Source: Sipunculus nudus (lineage: Eukaryota; Annelida; Sipuncula; Golfingiida; Sipunculidae). Taken from it: a stretch of DNA of 64,000 bases. The notes beneath the pieces are model-generated. The model worked only from the letters and a program-made list of their open reading frames with translations, had not been told where the DNA came from and did no database searches. The stretch spans positions 1 to 64,000 of the forward strand of contig JAPPUL010000064.1 in NCBI GenBank assembly GCA_026874595.1, read 5' to 3'. Positions 8,398 through 24,152 of the stretch are shown in pieces (positions within the stretch are counted from its first letter, which is position 1; every line of letters begins with the position of its first letter). The translations under genes were made by a program, and so were the position numbers.

Positions 8398-9408
8398 TTT
8401 TGGGCTTCACTGCATTCGGGCCAGGATGGTTAAAAAATGAGATACACAAGCCCCCTTTTTCTTGGTCTTGTTTGACTGGAGAAACAACAAATTCTCAGGT
8501 AAAAAAAAGTTTAATATCAGAATTTATTTTGAAAATTATTTTAAAGAGGCCCAAACCTCAGGTGTTTTATAGATGTTATATAGGGAAAATAAATACAGCC
8601 ACGTGTCCTTCACAAAAACCTGTCTTTACAATGTGGATGATAATACAGGCTGATCGCTGCCACAAAATTGTGCCTGAACTGATGTTCAGAGTCTTTTCAG
8701 CTTATTCAAGTACTATATTCTTTATTTCCAGGCTGTTTTTATGAGAAAAACTTGGTTTTGGGAAGCGGATTCCTGACAGGTAAGAAACATGAACTGTCAC
8801 TCTATCTTCATACCATAACAAGACTGGATTACAATTCTAGGGCTAATTTCAATAGGTAAACAACACTTTTTGGTGCCAGATTTGTGTCGGCATTTCACTG
8901 GGAGTGGTGCGGATGACTTTTAGGGTGAATGACCGTATGGGGGGGGGGGGGGGGGGGGCAGAATGATAAGGTAACAGGGGAACAGGTGGGGGGGGGGGGG
9001 GTAGAAGAGAGGAAATTTTCTACTTTTGGTTCATGACTGGGTATACACACACACACATATATATGTAAATATATAATTATTTATTTATTTATAGTCCCCC
9101 ATTTGTTTGCCCCCCATTTGTTTGCCAAATTTGATGTTGCCAAATATCTTGACATACCATGTTTCTGTATATCATGCTTTATTTTTACATTGATTTTGTG
9201 CATGTTGACTCATTGCAAAAAAAAACATGGTGTAGTTAAAATGTGTCATTTGGTGAATTTAATGGCCTCAATGAATAAAAAACAATGGTATATGGCCAGT
9301 ATGTGCAGTATTGTATAACAGCAGGCTCGAATAATTTCCCATGATTAGCATTTTCCCTATTTGACAGCATGGATTAACTGTCACCAGTAATTGAGTGTGT
9401 GTATTTAA

Positions 9409-9457
<49 letters not shown>

Positions 9458-10496
9458 TGCATATATATATATATATATATATATGTTCATATGTATATAG
9501 TTTGTGATTTATATATATATATATATATATATACTTATATGTATAGTTATACTTATAACAGTAATAACACTGACACATCATTATATTTTCATCTTTTATT
9601 AATAATGTGAAATAATCTGATGTATTTTCAGATCCAGAAACTCATTTTCTAAATGTTGGGTGAAGATCAACAGTGACTGAATTCAGAATTGCTGTTTTGC
9701 CCAGACACCATGCATGCAGGCATTGGAAATGAAGACAGTCATCAGGCAACAATATTCACTACAGACTCTTGTTTCATCAATTTCTTAGAGTCAGGTATCC
9801 ATGACACTGTACTTCCAGAGTACTTTTCAGCATATTTTATTATAAACCTGACTGTCCAGGTTGGATGGACCCAGACACCAAAACTATATTGAAAATCATG
9901 CTTTTTTTTCTAAGTCTGACATAATCAGAGCATATCAGATATGTCTCCCACACAATTTGGTCTTTAATAACATATCAGGGGTATTAGATATTAGCACTAA
10001 GTAAATAGTGCCTCAGATGTAGAAAAGTGAGATAAATTTAGAATAATTGCAGAATGATATTTGATTTTTCACAGTGGCCACTGTCAGGTATACCGCACTA
10101 GATAATGTGATAGTTATAGGGCTCTGAAATATTATTTTTTAGTGATAGGGTCCTGTAACTTTGAATTCTGATAGCGCTTTCATGCCATTATAGTTTGCTT
10201 TCATGTAAATAGGGGGCAAAAAAAATTGTGTATCTTAAGGTCACGTGGTCCTATTTGTTTACATGACCTGGGGTCACCAAGCCCTGAACCTGAAGGAGAG
10301 AAGTAAATGGTCTGGCTTTCTCTGGTTGGCTCTAGCCATCATGTGCTGGAGCATCAAAAACACCCCATTGTTTGATTTTTAAGTATGTTAAGCATAATTT
10401 CCAATAAAATTGACAGTATTGGTCAATTTTTTAAAAATCTATGGCCAATCAAAGAGATGTTGTCCAAATGCTTGTTTGGGACTGCTTGGTGGGGTA
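8398..10496 (+). repeat. Repeat unit 5
   Basis: 2,099 bp; second G tract 14. Confidence 0.98.
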
Positions 10497-11507
10497 TTTT
10501 GGGCTTCACTGCATTCGGGCCAGGATGGTTAAAAAATGAGATACACAAGCCCCCTTTTTCTTGGTCTTGTTTGACTGGAGAAACAACAAATTCTCAGGTA
10601 AAAAAAAGTTTAATATCAGAATTTATTTTGAAAATTATTTTAAAGAGGCCCAAACCTCAGGTGTTTTATAGATGTTATATAGGGAAAATAAATACAGCCA
10701 CGTGTCCTTCACAAAAACCTGTCTTTACAATGTGGATGATAATACAGGCTGATCGCTGCCACAAAATTGTGCCTGAACTGATGTTCAGAGTCTTTTCAGC
10801 TTATTCAAGTACTATATTCTTTATTTCCAGGCTGTTTTTATGAGAAAAACTTGGTTTTGGGAAGCGGATTCCTGACAGGTAAGAAACATGAACTGTCACT
10901 CTATCTTCATACCATAACAAGACTGGATTACAATTCTAGGGCTAATTTCAATAGGTAAACAACACTTTTTGGTGCCAGATTTGTGTCGGCATTTCACTGG
11001 GAGTGGTGCGGATGACTTTTAGGGTGAATGACCGTATGGGGGGGGGGGGGGGGGGGGCAGAATGATAAGGTAACAGGGGAACAGGTGGGGGGGGGGGGGG
11101 TAGAAGAGAGGAAATTTTCTACTTTTGGTTCATGACTGGGTATACACACACACACATATATATGTAAATATATAATTATTTATTTATTTATAGTCCCCCA
11201 TTTGTTTGCCCCCCATTTGTTTGCCAAATTTGATGTTGCCAAATATCTTGACATACCATGTTTCTGTATATCATGCTTTATTTTTACATTGATTTTGTGC
11301 ATGTTGACTCATTGCAAAAAAAAACATGGTGTAGTTAAAATGTGTCATTTGGTGAATTTAATGGCCTCAATGAATAAAAAACAATGGTATATGGCCAGTA
11401 TGTGCAGTATTGTATAACAGCAGGCTCGAATAATTTCCCATGATTAGCATTTTCCCTATTTGACAGCATGGATTAACTGTCACCAGTAATTGAGTGTGTG
11501 TATTTAA

Positions 11508-11556
<49 letters not shown>

Positions 11557-12595
11557 TGCATATATATATATATATATATATATGTTCATATGTATATAGT
11601 TTGTGATTTATATATATATATATATATATATACTTATATGTATAGTTATACTTATAACAGTAATAACACTGACACATCATTATATTTTCATCTTTTATTA
11701 ATAATGTGAAATAATCTGATGTATTTTCAGATCCAGAAACTCATTTTCTAAATGTTGGGTGAAGATCAACAGTGACTGAATTCAGAATTGCTGTTTTGCC
11801 CAGACACCATGCATGCAGGCATTGGAAATGAAGACAGTCATCAGGCAACAATATTCACTACAGACTCTTGTTTCATCAATTTCTTAGAGTCAGGTATCCA
11901 TGACACTGTACTTCCAGAGTACTTTTCAGCATATTTTATTATAAACCTGACTGTCCAGGTTGGATGGACCCAGACACCAAAACTATATTGAAAATCATGC
12001 TTTTTTTTCTAAGTCTGACATAATCAGAGCATATCAGATATGTCTCCCACACAATTTGGTCTTTAATAACATATCAGGGGTATTAGATATTAGCACTAAG
12101 TAAATAGTGCCTCAGATGTAGAAAAGTGAGATAAATTTAGAATAATTGCAGAATGATATTTGATTTTTCACAGTGGCCACTGTCAGGTATACCGCACTAG
12201 ATAATGTGATAGTTATAGGGCTCTGAAATATTATTTTTTAGTGATAGGGTCCTGTAACTTTGAATTCTGATAGCGCTTTCATGCCATTATAGTTTGCTTT
12301 CATGTAAATAGGGGGCAAAAAAAATTGTGTATCTTAAGGTCACGTGGTCCTATTTGTTTACATGACCTGGGGTCACCAAGCCCTGAACCTGAAGGAGAGA
12401 AGTAAATGGTCTGGCTTTCTCTGGTTGGCTCTAGCCATCATGTGCTGGAGCATCAAAAACACCCCATTGTTTGATTTTTAAGTATGTTAAGCATAATTTC
12501 CAATAAAATTGACAGTATTGGTCAATTTTTTAAAAATCTATGGCCAATCAAAGAGATGTTGTCCAAATGCTTGTTTGGGACTGCTTGGTGGGGTA
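10497..12595 (+). repeat. Repeat unit 6
   Basis: 2,099 bp; second G tract 14. This is the only place where two neighbouring copies (5 and 6) both carry G14. Confidence 0.98.
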
Positions 12596-13607
12596 TTTTG
12601 GGCTTCACTGCATTCGGGCCAGGATGGTTAAAAAATGAGATACACAAGCCCCCTTTTTCTTGGTCTTGTTTGACTGGAGAAACAACAAATTCTCAGGTAA
12701 AAAAAAGTTTAATATCAGAATTTATTTTGAAAATTATTTTAAAGAGGCCCAAACCTCAGGTGTTTTATAGATGTTATATAGGGAAAATAAATACAGCCAC
12801 GTGTCCTTCACAAAAACCTGTCTTTACAATGTGGATGATAATACAGGCTGATCGCTGCCACAAAATTGTGCCTGAACTGATGTTCAGAGTCTTTTCAGCT
12901 TATTCAAGTACTATATTCTTTATTTCCAGGCTGTTTTTATGAGAAAAACTTGGTTTTGGGAAGCGGATTCCTGACAGGTAAGAAACATGAACTGTCACTC
13001 TATCTTCATACCATAACAAGACTGGATTACAATTCTAGGGCTAATTTCAATAGGTAAACAACACTTTTTGGTGCCAGATTTGTGTCGGCATTTCACTGGG
13101 AGTGGTGCGGATGACTTTTAGGGTGAATGACCGTATGGGGGGGGGGGGGGGGGGGGCAGAATGATAAGGTAACAGGGGAACAGGTGGGGGGGGGGGGGGG
13201 TAGAAGAGAGGAAATTTTCTACTTTTGGTTCATGACTGGGTATACACACACACACATATATATGTAAATATATAATTATTTATTTATTTATAGTCCCCCA
13301 TTTGTTTGCCCCCCATTTGTTTGCCAAATTTGATGTTGCCAAATATCTTGACATACCATGTTTCTGTATATCATGCTTTATTTTTACATTGATTTTGTGC
13401 ATGTTGACTCATTGCAAAAAAAAACATGGTGTAGTTAAAATGTGTCATTTGGTGAATTTAATGGCCTCAATGAATAAAAAACAATGGTATATGGCCAGTA
13501 TGTGCAGTATTGTATAACAGCAGGCTCGAATAATTTCCCATGATTAGCATTTTCCCTATTTGACAGCATGGATTAACTGTCACCAGTAATTGAGTGTGTG
13601 TATTTAA

Positions 13608-13656
<49 letters not shown>

Positions 13657-14695
13657 TGCATATATATATATATATATATATATGTTCATATGTATATAGT
13701 TTGTGATTTATATATATATATATATATATATACTTATATGTATAGTTATACTTATAACAGTAATAACACTGACACATCATTATATTTTCATCTTTTATTA
13801 ATAATGTGAAATAATCTGATGTATTTTCAGATCCAGAAACTCATTTTCTAAATGTTGGGTGAAGATCAACAGTGACTGAATTCAGAATTGCTGTTTTGCC
13901 CAGACACCATGCATGCAGGCATTGGAAATGAAGACAGTCATCAGGCAACAATATTCACTACAGACTCTTGTTTCATCAATTTCTTAGAGTCAGGTATCCA
14001 TGACACTGTACTTCCAGAGTACTTTTCAGCATATTTTATTATAAACCTGACTGTCCAGGTTGGATGGACCCAGACACCAAAACTATATTGAAAATCATGC
14101 TTTTTTTTCTAAGTCTGACATAATCAGAGCATATCAGATATGTCTCCCACACAATTTGGTCTTTAATAACATATCAGGGGTATTAGATATTAGCACTAAG
14201 TAAATAGTGCCTCAGATGTAGAAAAGTGAGATAAATTTAGAATAATTGCAGAATGATATTTGATTTTTCACAGTGGCCACTGTCAGGTATACCGCACTAG
14301 ATAATGTGATAGTTATAGGGCTCTGAAATATTATTTTTTAGTGATAGGGTCCTGTAACTTTGAATTCTGATAGCGCTTTCATGCCATTATAGTTTGCTTT
14401 CATGTAAATAGGGGGCAAAAAAAATTGTGTATCTTAAGGTCACGTGGTCCTATTTGTTTACATGACCTGGGGTCACCAAGCCCTGAACCTGAAGGAGAGA
14501 AGTAAATGGTCTGGCTTTCTCTGGTTGGCTCTAGCCATCATGTGCTGGAGCATCAAAAACACCCCATTGTTTGATTTTTAAGTATGTTAAGCATAATTTC
14601 CAATAAAATTGACAGTATTGGTCAATTTTTTAAAAATCTATGGCCAATCAAAGAGATGTTGTCCAAATGCTTGTTTGGGACTGCTTGGTGGGGTA
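12596..14695 (+). repeat. Repeat unit 7
   Basis: 2,100 bp; reference tract lengths. First unit of the block 7-11 that repeats the tract states of units 1-5. Confidence 0.98.
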
Positions 14696-15706
14696 TTTTG
14701 GGCTTCACTGCATTCGGGCCAGGATGGTTAAAAAATGAGATACACAAGCCCCCTTTTTCTTGGTCTTGTTTGACTGGAGAAACAACAAATTCTCAGGTAA
14801 AAAAAAGTTTAATATCAGAATTTATTTTGAAAATTATTTTAAAGAGGCCCAAACCTCAGGTGTTTTATAGATGTTATATAGGGAAAATAAATACAGCCAC
14901 GTGTCCTTCACAAAAACCTGTCTTTACAATGTGGATGATAATACAGGCTGATCGCTGCCACAAAATTGTGCCTGAACTGATGTTCAGAGTCTTTTCAGCT
15001 TATTCAAGTACTATATTCTTTATTTCCAGGCTGTTTTTATGAGAAAAACTTGGTTTTGGGAAGCGGATTCCTGACAGGTAAGAAACATGAACTGTCACTC
15101 TATCTTCATACCATAACAAGACTGGATTACAATTCTAGGGCTAATTTCAATAGGTAAACAACACTTTTTGGTGCCAGATTTGTGTCGGCATTTCACTGGG
15201 AGTGGTGCGGATGACTTTTAGGGTGAATGACCGTATGGGGGGGGGGGGGGGGGGGGCAGAATGATAAGGTAACAGGGGAACAGGTGGGGGGGGGGGGGGT
15301 AGAAGAGAGGAAATTTTCTACTTTTGGTTCATGACTGGGTATACACACACACACATATATATGTAAATATATAATTATTTATTTATTTATAGTCCCCCAT
15401 TTGTTTGCCCCCCATTTGTTTGCCAAATTTGATGTTGCCAAATATCTTGACATACCATGTTTCTGTATATCATGCTTTATTTTTACATTGATTTTGTGCA
15501 TGTTGACTCATTGCAAAAAAAAACATGGTGTAGTTAAAATGTGTCATTTGGTGAATTTAATGGCCTCAATGAATAAAAAACAATGGTATATGGCCAGTAT
15601 GTGCAGTATTGTATAACAGCAGGCTCGAATAATTTCCCATGATTAGCATTTTCCCTATTTGACAGCATGGATTAACTGTCACCAGTAATTGAGTGTGTGT
15701 ATTTAA

Positions 15707-15755
<49 letters not shown>

Positions 15756-16794
15756 TGCATATATATATATATATATATATATGTTCATATGTATATAGTT
15801 TGTGATTTATATATATATATATATATATATACTTATATGTATAGTTATACTTATAACAGTAATAACACTGACACATCATTATATTTTCATCTTTTATTAA
15901 TAATGTGAAATAATCTGATGTATTTTCAGATCCAGAAACTCATTTTCTAAATGTTGGGTGAAGATCAACAGTGACTGAATTCAGAATTGCTGTTTTGCCC
16001 AGACACCATGCATGCAGGCATTGGAAATGAAGACAGTCATCAGGCAACAATATTCACTACAGACTCTTGTTTCATCAATTTCTTAGAGTCAGGTATCCAT
16101 GACACTGTACTTCCAGAGTACTTTTCAGCATATTTTATTATAAACCTGACTGTCCAGGTTGGATGGACCCAGACACCAAAACTATATTGAAAATCATGCT
16201 TTTTTTTCTAAGTCTGACATAATCAGAGCATATCAGATATGTCTCCCACACAATTTGGTCTTTAATAACATATCAGGGGTATTAGATATTAGCACTAAGT
16301 AAATAGTGCCTCAGATGTAGAAAAGTGAGATAAATTTAGAATAATTGCAGAATGATATTTGATTTTTCACAGTGGCCACTGTCAGGTATACCGCACTAGA
16401 TAATGTGATAGTTATAGGGCTCTGAAATATTATTTTTTAGTGATAGGGTCCTGTAACTTTGAATTCTGATAGCGCTTTCATGCCATTATAGTTTGCTTTC
16501 ATGTAAATAGGGGGCAAAAAAAATTGTGTATCTTAAGGTCACGTGGTCCTATTTGTTTACATGACCTGGGGTCACCAAGCCCTGAACCTGAAGGAGAGAA
16601 GTAAATGGTCTGGCTTTCTCTGGTTGGCTCTAGCCATCATGTGCTGGAGCATCAAAAACACCCCATTGTTTGATTTTTAAGTATGTTAAGCATAATTTCC
16701 AATAAAATTGACAGTATTGGTCAATTTTTTAAAAATCTATGGCCAATCAAAGAGATGTTGTCCAAATGCTTGTTTGGGACTGCTTGGTGGGGTA
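14696..16794 (+). repeat. Repeat unit 8
   Basis: 2,099 bp; second G tract 14, same state as unit 2 six copies earlier. Confidence 0.98.
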
Positions 16795-17806
16795 TTTTGG
16801 GCTTCACTGCATTCGGGCCAGGATGGTTAAAAAATGAGATACACAAGCCCCCTTTTTCTTGGTCTTGTTTGACTGGAGAAACAACAAATTCTCAGGTAAA
16901 AAAAAGTTTAATATCAGAATTTATTTTGAAAATTATTTTAAAGAGGCCCAAACCTCAGGTGTTTTATAGATGTTATATAGGGAAAATAAATACAGCCACG
17001 TGTCCTTCACAAAAACCTGTCTTTACAATGTGGATGATAATACAGGCTGATCGCTGCCACAAAATTGTGCCTGAACTGATGTTCAGAGTCTTTTCAGCTT
17101 ATTCAAGTACTATATTCTTTATTTCCAGGCTGTTTTTATGAGAAAAACTTGGTTTTGGGAAGCGGATTCCTGACAGGTAAGAAACATGAACTGTCACTCT
17201 ATCTTCATACCATAACAAGACTGGATTACAATTCTAGGGCTAATTTCAATAGGTAAACAACACTTTTTGGTGCCAGATTTGTGTCGGCATTTCACTGGGA
17301 GTGGTGCGGATGACTTTTAGGGTGAATGACCGTATGGGGGGGGGGGGGGGGGGGGCAGAATGATAAGGTAACAGGGGAACAGGTGGGGGGGGGGGGGGGT
17401 AGAAGAGAGGAAATTTTCTACTTTTGGTTCATGACTGGGTATACACACACACACATATATATGTAAATATATAATTATTTATTTATTTATAGTCCCCCAT
17501 TTGTTTGCCCCCCATTTGTTTGCCAAATTTGATGTTGCCAAATATCTTGACATACCATGTTTCTGTATATCATGCTTTATTTTTACATTGATTTTGTGCA
17601 TGTTGACTCATTGCAAAAAAAAACATGGTGTAGTTAAAATGTGTCATTTGGTGAATTTAATGGCCTCAATGAATAAAAAACAATGGTATATGGCCAGTAT
17701 GTGCAGTATTGTATAACAGCAGGCTCGAATAATTTCCCATGATTAGCATTTTCCCTATTTGACAGCATGGATTAACTGTCACCAGTAATTGAGTGTGTGT
17801 ATTTAA

Positions 17807-17855
<49 letters not shown>

Positions 17856-18892
17856 TGCATATATATATATATATATATATATGTTCATATGTATATAGTT
17901 TGTGATTTATATATATATATATATATATACTTATATGTATAGTTATACTTATAACAGTAATAACACTGACACATCATTATATTTTCATCTTTTATTAATA
18001 ATGTGAAATAATCTGATGTATTTTCAGATCCAGAAACTCATTTTCTAAATGTTGGGTGAAGATCAACAGTGACTGAATTCAGAATTGCTGTTTTGCCCAG
18101 ACACCATGCATGCAGGCATTGGAAATGAAGACAGTCATCAGGCAACAATATTCACTACAGACTCTTGTTTCATCAATTTCTTAGAGTCAGGTATCCATGA
18201 CACTGTACTTCCAGAGTACTTTTCAGCATATTTTATTATAAACCTGACTGTCCAGGTTGGATGGACCCAGACACCAAAACTATATTGAAAATCATGCTTT
18301 TTTTTCTAAGTCTGACATAATCAGAGCATATCAGATATGTCTCCCACACAATTTGGTCTTTAATAACATATCAGGGGTATTAGATATTAGCACTAAGTAA
18401 ATAGTGCCTCAGATGTAGAAAAGTGAGATAAATTTAGAATAATTGCAGAATGATATTTGATTTTTCACAGTGGCCACTGTCAGGTATACCGCACTAGATA
18501 ATGTGATAGTTATAGGGCTCTGAAATATTATTTTTTAGTGATAGGGTCCTGTAACTTTGAATTCTGATAGCGCTTTCATGCCATTATAGTTTGCTTTCAT
18601 GTAAATAGGGGGCAAAAAAAATTGTGTATCTTAAGGTCACGTGGTCCTATTTGTTTACATGACCTGGGGTCACCAAGCCCTGAACCTGAAGGAGAGAAGT
18701 AAATGGTCTGGCTTTCTCTGGTTGGCTCTAGCCATCATGTGCTGGAGCATCAAAAACACCCCATTGTTTGATTTTTAAGTATGTTAAGCATAATTTCCAA
18801 TAAAATTGACAGTATTGGTCAATTTTTTAAAAATCTATGGCCAATCAAAGAGATGTTGTCCAAATGCTTGTTTGGGACTGCTTGGTGGGGTA
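16795..18892 (+). repeat. Repeat unit 9
   Basis: 2,098 bp; third AT tract (TA)11 at 17908-17929, same state as unit 3 six copies earlier. Second G tract 15. Confidence 0.98.
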
Positions 18893-19904
18893 TTTTGGGC
18901 TTCACTGCATTCGGGCCAGGATGGTTAAAAAATGAGATACACAAGCCCCCTTTTTCTTGGTCTTGTTTGACTGGAGAAACAACAAATTCTCAGGTAAAAA
19001 AAAGTTTAATATCAGAATTTATTTTGAAAATTATTTTAAAGAGGCCCAAACCTCAGGTGTTTTATAGATGTTATATAGGGAAAATAAATACAGCCACGTG
19101 TCCTTCACAAAAACCTGTCTTTACAATGTGGATGATAATACAGGCTGATCGCTGCCACAAAATTGTGCCTGAACTGATGTTCAGAGTCTTTTCAGCTTAT
19201 TCAAGTACTATATTCTTTATTTCCAGGCTGTTTTTATGAGAAAAACTTGGTTTTGGGAAGCGGATTCCTGACAGGTAAGAAACATGAACTGTCACTCTAT
19301 CTTCATACCATAACAAGACTGGATTACAATTCTAGGGCTAATTTCAATAGGTAAACAACACTTTTTGGTGCCAGATTTGTGTCGGCATTTCACTGGGAGT
19401 GGTGCGGATGACTTTTAGGGTGAATGACCGTATGGGGGGGGGGGGGGGGGGGGCAGAATGATAAGGTAACAGGGGAACAGGTGGGGGGGGGGGGGGGTAG
19501 AAGAGAGGAAATTTTCTACTTTTGGTTCATGACTGGGTATACACACACACACATATATATGTAAATATATAATTATTTATTTATTTATAGTCCCCCATTT
19601 GTTTGCCCCCCATTTGTTTGCCAAATTTGATGTTGCCAAATATCTTGACATACCATGTTTCTGTATATCATGCTTTATTTTTACATTGATTTTGTGCATG
19701 TTGACTCATTGCAAAAAAAAACATGGTGTAGTTAAAATGTGTCATTTGGTGAATTTAATGGCCTCAATGAATAAAAAACAATGGTATATGGCCAGTATGT
19801 GCAGTATTGTATAACAGCAGGCTCGAATAATTTCCCATGATTAGCATTTTCCCTATTTGACAGCATGGATTAACTGTCACCAGTAATTGAGTGTGTGTAT
19901 TTAA

Positions 19905-19953
<49 letters not shown>

Positions 19954-20992
19954 TGCATATATATATATATATATATATATGTTCATATGTATATAGTTTG
20001 TGATTTATATATATATATATATATATATACTTATATGTATAGTTATACTTATAACAGTAATAACACTGACACATCATTATATTTTCATCTTTTATTAATA
20101 ATGTGAAATAATCTGATGTATTTTCAGATCCAGAAACTCATTTTCTAAATGTTGGGTGAAGATCAACAGTGACTGAATTCAGAATTGCTGTTTTGCCCAG
20201 ACACCATGCATGCAGGCATTGGAAATGAAGACAGTCATCAGGCAACAATATTCACTACAGACTCTTGTTTCATCAATTTCTTAGAGTCAGGTATCCATGA
20301 CACTGTACTTCCAGAGTACTTTTCAGCATATTTTATTATAAACCTGACTGTCCAGGTTGGATGGACCCAGACACCAAAACTATATTGAAAATCATGCTTT
20401 TTTTTCTAAGTCTGACATAATCAGAGCATATCAGATATGTCTCCCACACAATTTGGTCTTTAATAACATATCAGGGGTATTAGATATTAGCACTAAGTAA
20501 ATAGTGCCTCAGATGTAGAAAAGTGAGATAAATTTAGAATAATTGCAGAATGATATTTGATTTTTCACAGTGGCCACTGTCAGGTATACCGCACTAGATA
20601 ATGTGATAGTTATAGGGCTCTGAAATATTATTTTTTAGTGATAGGGTCCTGTAACTTTGAATTCTGATAGCGCTTTCATGCCATTATAGTTTGCTTTCAT
20701 GTAAATAGGGGGCAAAAAAAATTGTGTATCTTAAGGTCACGTGGTCCTATTTGTTTACATGACCTGGGGTCACCAAGCCCTGAACCTGAAGGAGAGAAGT
20801 AAATGGTCTGGCTTTCTCTGGTTGGCTCTAGCCATCATGTGCTGGAGCATCAAAAACACCCCATTGTTTGATTTTTAAGTATGTTAAGCATAATTTCCAA
20901 TAAAATTGACAGTATTGGTCAATTTTTTAAAAATCTATGGCCAATCAAAGAGATGTTGTCCAAATGCTTGTTTGGGACTGCTTGGTGGGGTA
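18893..20992 (+). repeat. Repeat unit 10
   Basis: 2,100 bp; reference tract lengths. Confidence 0.98.
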
Positions 20993-22003
20993 TTTTGGGC
21001 TTCACTGCATTCGGGCCAGGATGGTTAAAAAATGAGATACACAAGCCCCCTTTTTCTTGGTCTTGTTTGACTGGAGAAACAACAAATTCTCAGGTAAAAA
21101 AAAGTTTAATATCAGAATTTATTTTGAAAATTATTTTAAAGAGGCCCAAACCTCAGGTGTTTTATAGATGTTATATAGGGAAAATAAATACAGCCACGTG
21201 TCCTTCACAAAAACCTGTCTTTACAATGTGGATGATAATACAGGCTGATCGCTGCCACAAAATTGTGCCTGAACTGATGTTCAGAGTCTTTTCAGCTTAT
21301 TCAAGTACTATATTCTTTATTTCCAGGCTGTTTTTATGAGAAAAACTTGGTTTTGGGAAGCGGATTCCTGACAGGTAAGAAACATGAACTGTCACTCTAT
21401 CTTCATACCATAACAAGACTGGATTACAATTCTAGGGCTAATTTCAATAGGTAAACAACACTTTTTGGTGCCAGATTTGTGTCGGCATTTCACTGGGAGT
21501 GGTGCGGATGACTTTTAGGGTGAATGACCGTATGGGGGGGGGGGGGGGGGGGGCAGAATGATAAGGTAACAGGGGAACAGGTGGGGGGGGGGGGGGTAGA
21601 AGAGAGGAAATTTTCTACTTTTGGTTCATGACTGGGTATACACACACACACATATATATGTAAATATATAATTATTTATTTATTTATAGTCCCCCATTTG
21701 TTTGCCCCCCATTTGTTTGCCAAATTTGATGTTGCCAAATATCTTGACATACCATGTTTCTGTATATCATGCTTTATTTTTACATTGATTTTGTGCATGT
21801 TGACTCATTGCAAAAAAAAACATGGTGTAGTTAAAATGTGTCATTTGGTGAATTTAATGGCCTCAATGAATAAAAAACAATGGTATATGGCCAGTATGTG
21901 CAGTATTGTATAACAGCAGGCTCGAATAATTTCCCATGATTAGCATTTTCCCTATTTGACAGCATGGATTAACTGTCACCAGTAATTGAGTGTGTGTATT
22001 TAA

Positions 22004-22052
<49 letters not shown>

Positions 22053-23091
22053 TGCATATATATATATATATATATATATGTTCATATGTATATAGTTTGT
22101 GATTTATATATATATATATATATATATACTTATATGTATAGTTATACTTATAACAGTAATAACACTGACACATCATTATATTTTCATCTTTTATTAATAA
22201 TGTGAAATAATCTGATGTATTTTCAGATCCAGAAACTCATTTTCTAAATGTTGGGTGAAGATCAACAGTGACTGAATTCAGAATTGCTGTTTTGCCCAGA
22301 CACCATGCATGCAGGCATTGGAAATGAAGACAGTCATCAGGCAACAATATTCACTACAGACTCTTGTTTCATCAATTTCTTAGAGTCAGGTATCCATGAC
22401 ACTGTACTTCCAGAGTACTTTTCAGCATATTTTATTATAAACCTGACTGTCCAGGTTGGATGGACCCAGACACCAAAACTATATTGAAAATCATGCTTTT
22501 TTTTCTAAGTCTGACATAATCAGAGCATATCAGATATGTCTCCCACACAATTTGGTCTTTAATAACATATCAGGGGTATTAGATATTAGCACTAAGTAAA
22601 TAGTGCCTCAGATGTAGAAAAGTGAGATAAATTTAGAATAATTGCAGAATGATATTTGATTTTTCACAGTGGCCACTGTCAGGTATACCGCACTAGATAA
22701 TGTGATAGTTATAGGGCTCTGAAATATTATTTTTTAGTGATAGGGTCCTGTAACTTTGAATTCTGATAGCGCTTTCATGCCATTATAGTTTGCTTTCATG
22801 TAAATAGGGGGCAAAAAAAATTGTGTATCTTAAGGTCACGTGGTCCTATTTGTTTACATGACCTGGGGTCACCAAGCCCTGAACCTGAAGGAGAGAAGTA
22901 AATGGTCTGGCTTTCTCTGGTTGGCTCTAGCCATCATGTGCTGGAGCATCAAAAACACCCCATTGTTTGATTTTTAAGTATGTTAAGCATAATTTCCAAT
23001 AAAATTGACAGTATTGGTCAATTTTTTAAAAATCTATGGCCAATCAAAGAGATGTTGTCCAAATGCTTGTTTGGGACTGCTTGGTGGGGTA
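20993..23091 (+). repeat. Repeat unit 11
   Basis: 2,099 bp; second G tract 14, same state as unit 5 six copies earlier. Confidence 0.98.
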
Positions 23092-24103
23092 TTTTGGGCT
23101 TCACTGCATTCGGGCCAGGATGGTTAAAAAATGAGATACACAAGCCCCCTTTTTCTTGGTCTTGTTTGACTGGAGAAACAACAAATTCTCAGGTAAAAAA
23201 AAGTTTAATATCAGAATTTATTTTGAAAATTATTTTAAAGAGGCCCAAACCTCAGGTGTTTTATAGATGTTATATAGGGAAAATAAATACAGCCACGTGT
23301 CCTTCACAAAAACCTGTCTTTACAATGTGGATGATAATACAGGCTGATCGCTGCCACAAAATTGTGCCTGAACTGATGTTCAGAGTCTTTTCAGCTTATT
23401 CAAGTACTATATTCTTTATTTCCAGGCTGTTTTTATGAGAAAAACTTGGTTTTGGGAAGCGGATTCCTGACAGGTAAGAAACATGAACTGTCACTCTATC
23501 TTCATACCATAACAAGACTGGATTACAATTCTAGGGCTAATTTCAATAGGTAAACAACACTTTTTGGTGCCAGATTTGTGTCGGCATTTCACTGGGAGTG
23601 GTGCGGATGACTTTTAGGGTGAATGACCGTATGGGGGGGGGGGGGGGGGGGGCAGAATGATAAGGTAACAGGGGAACAGGTGGGGGGGGGGGGGGGTAGA
23701 AGAGAGGAAATTTTCTACTTTTGGTTCATGACTGGGTATACACACACACACATATATATGTAAATATATAATTATTTATTTATTTATAGTCCCCCATTTG
23801 TTTGCCCCCCATTTGTTTGCCAAATTTGATGTTGCCAAATATCTTGACATACCATGTTTCTGTATATCATGCTTTATTTTTACATTGATTTTGTGCATGT
23901 TGACTCATTGCAAAAAAAAACATGGTGTAGTTAAAATGTGTCATTTGGTGAATTTAATGGCCTCAATGAATAAAAAACAATGGTATATGGCCAGTATGTG
24001 CAGTATTGTATAACAGCAGGCTCGAATAATTTCCCATGATTAGCATTTTCCCTATTTGACAGCATGGATTAACTGTCACCAGTAATTGAGTGTGTGTATT
24101 TAA

Positions 24104-24152
<49 letters not shown>
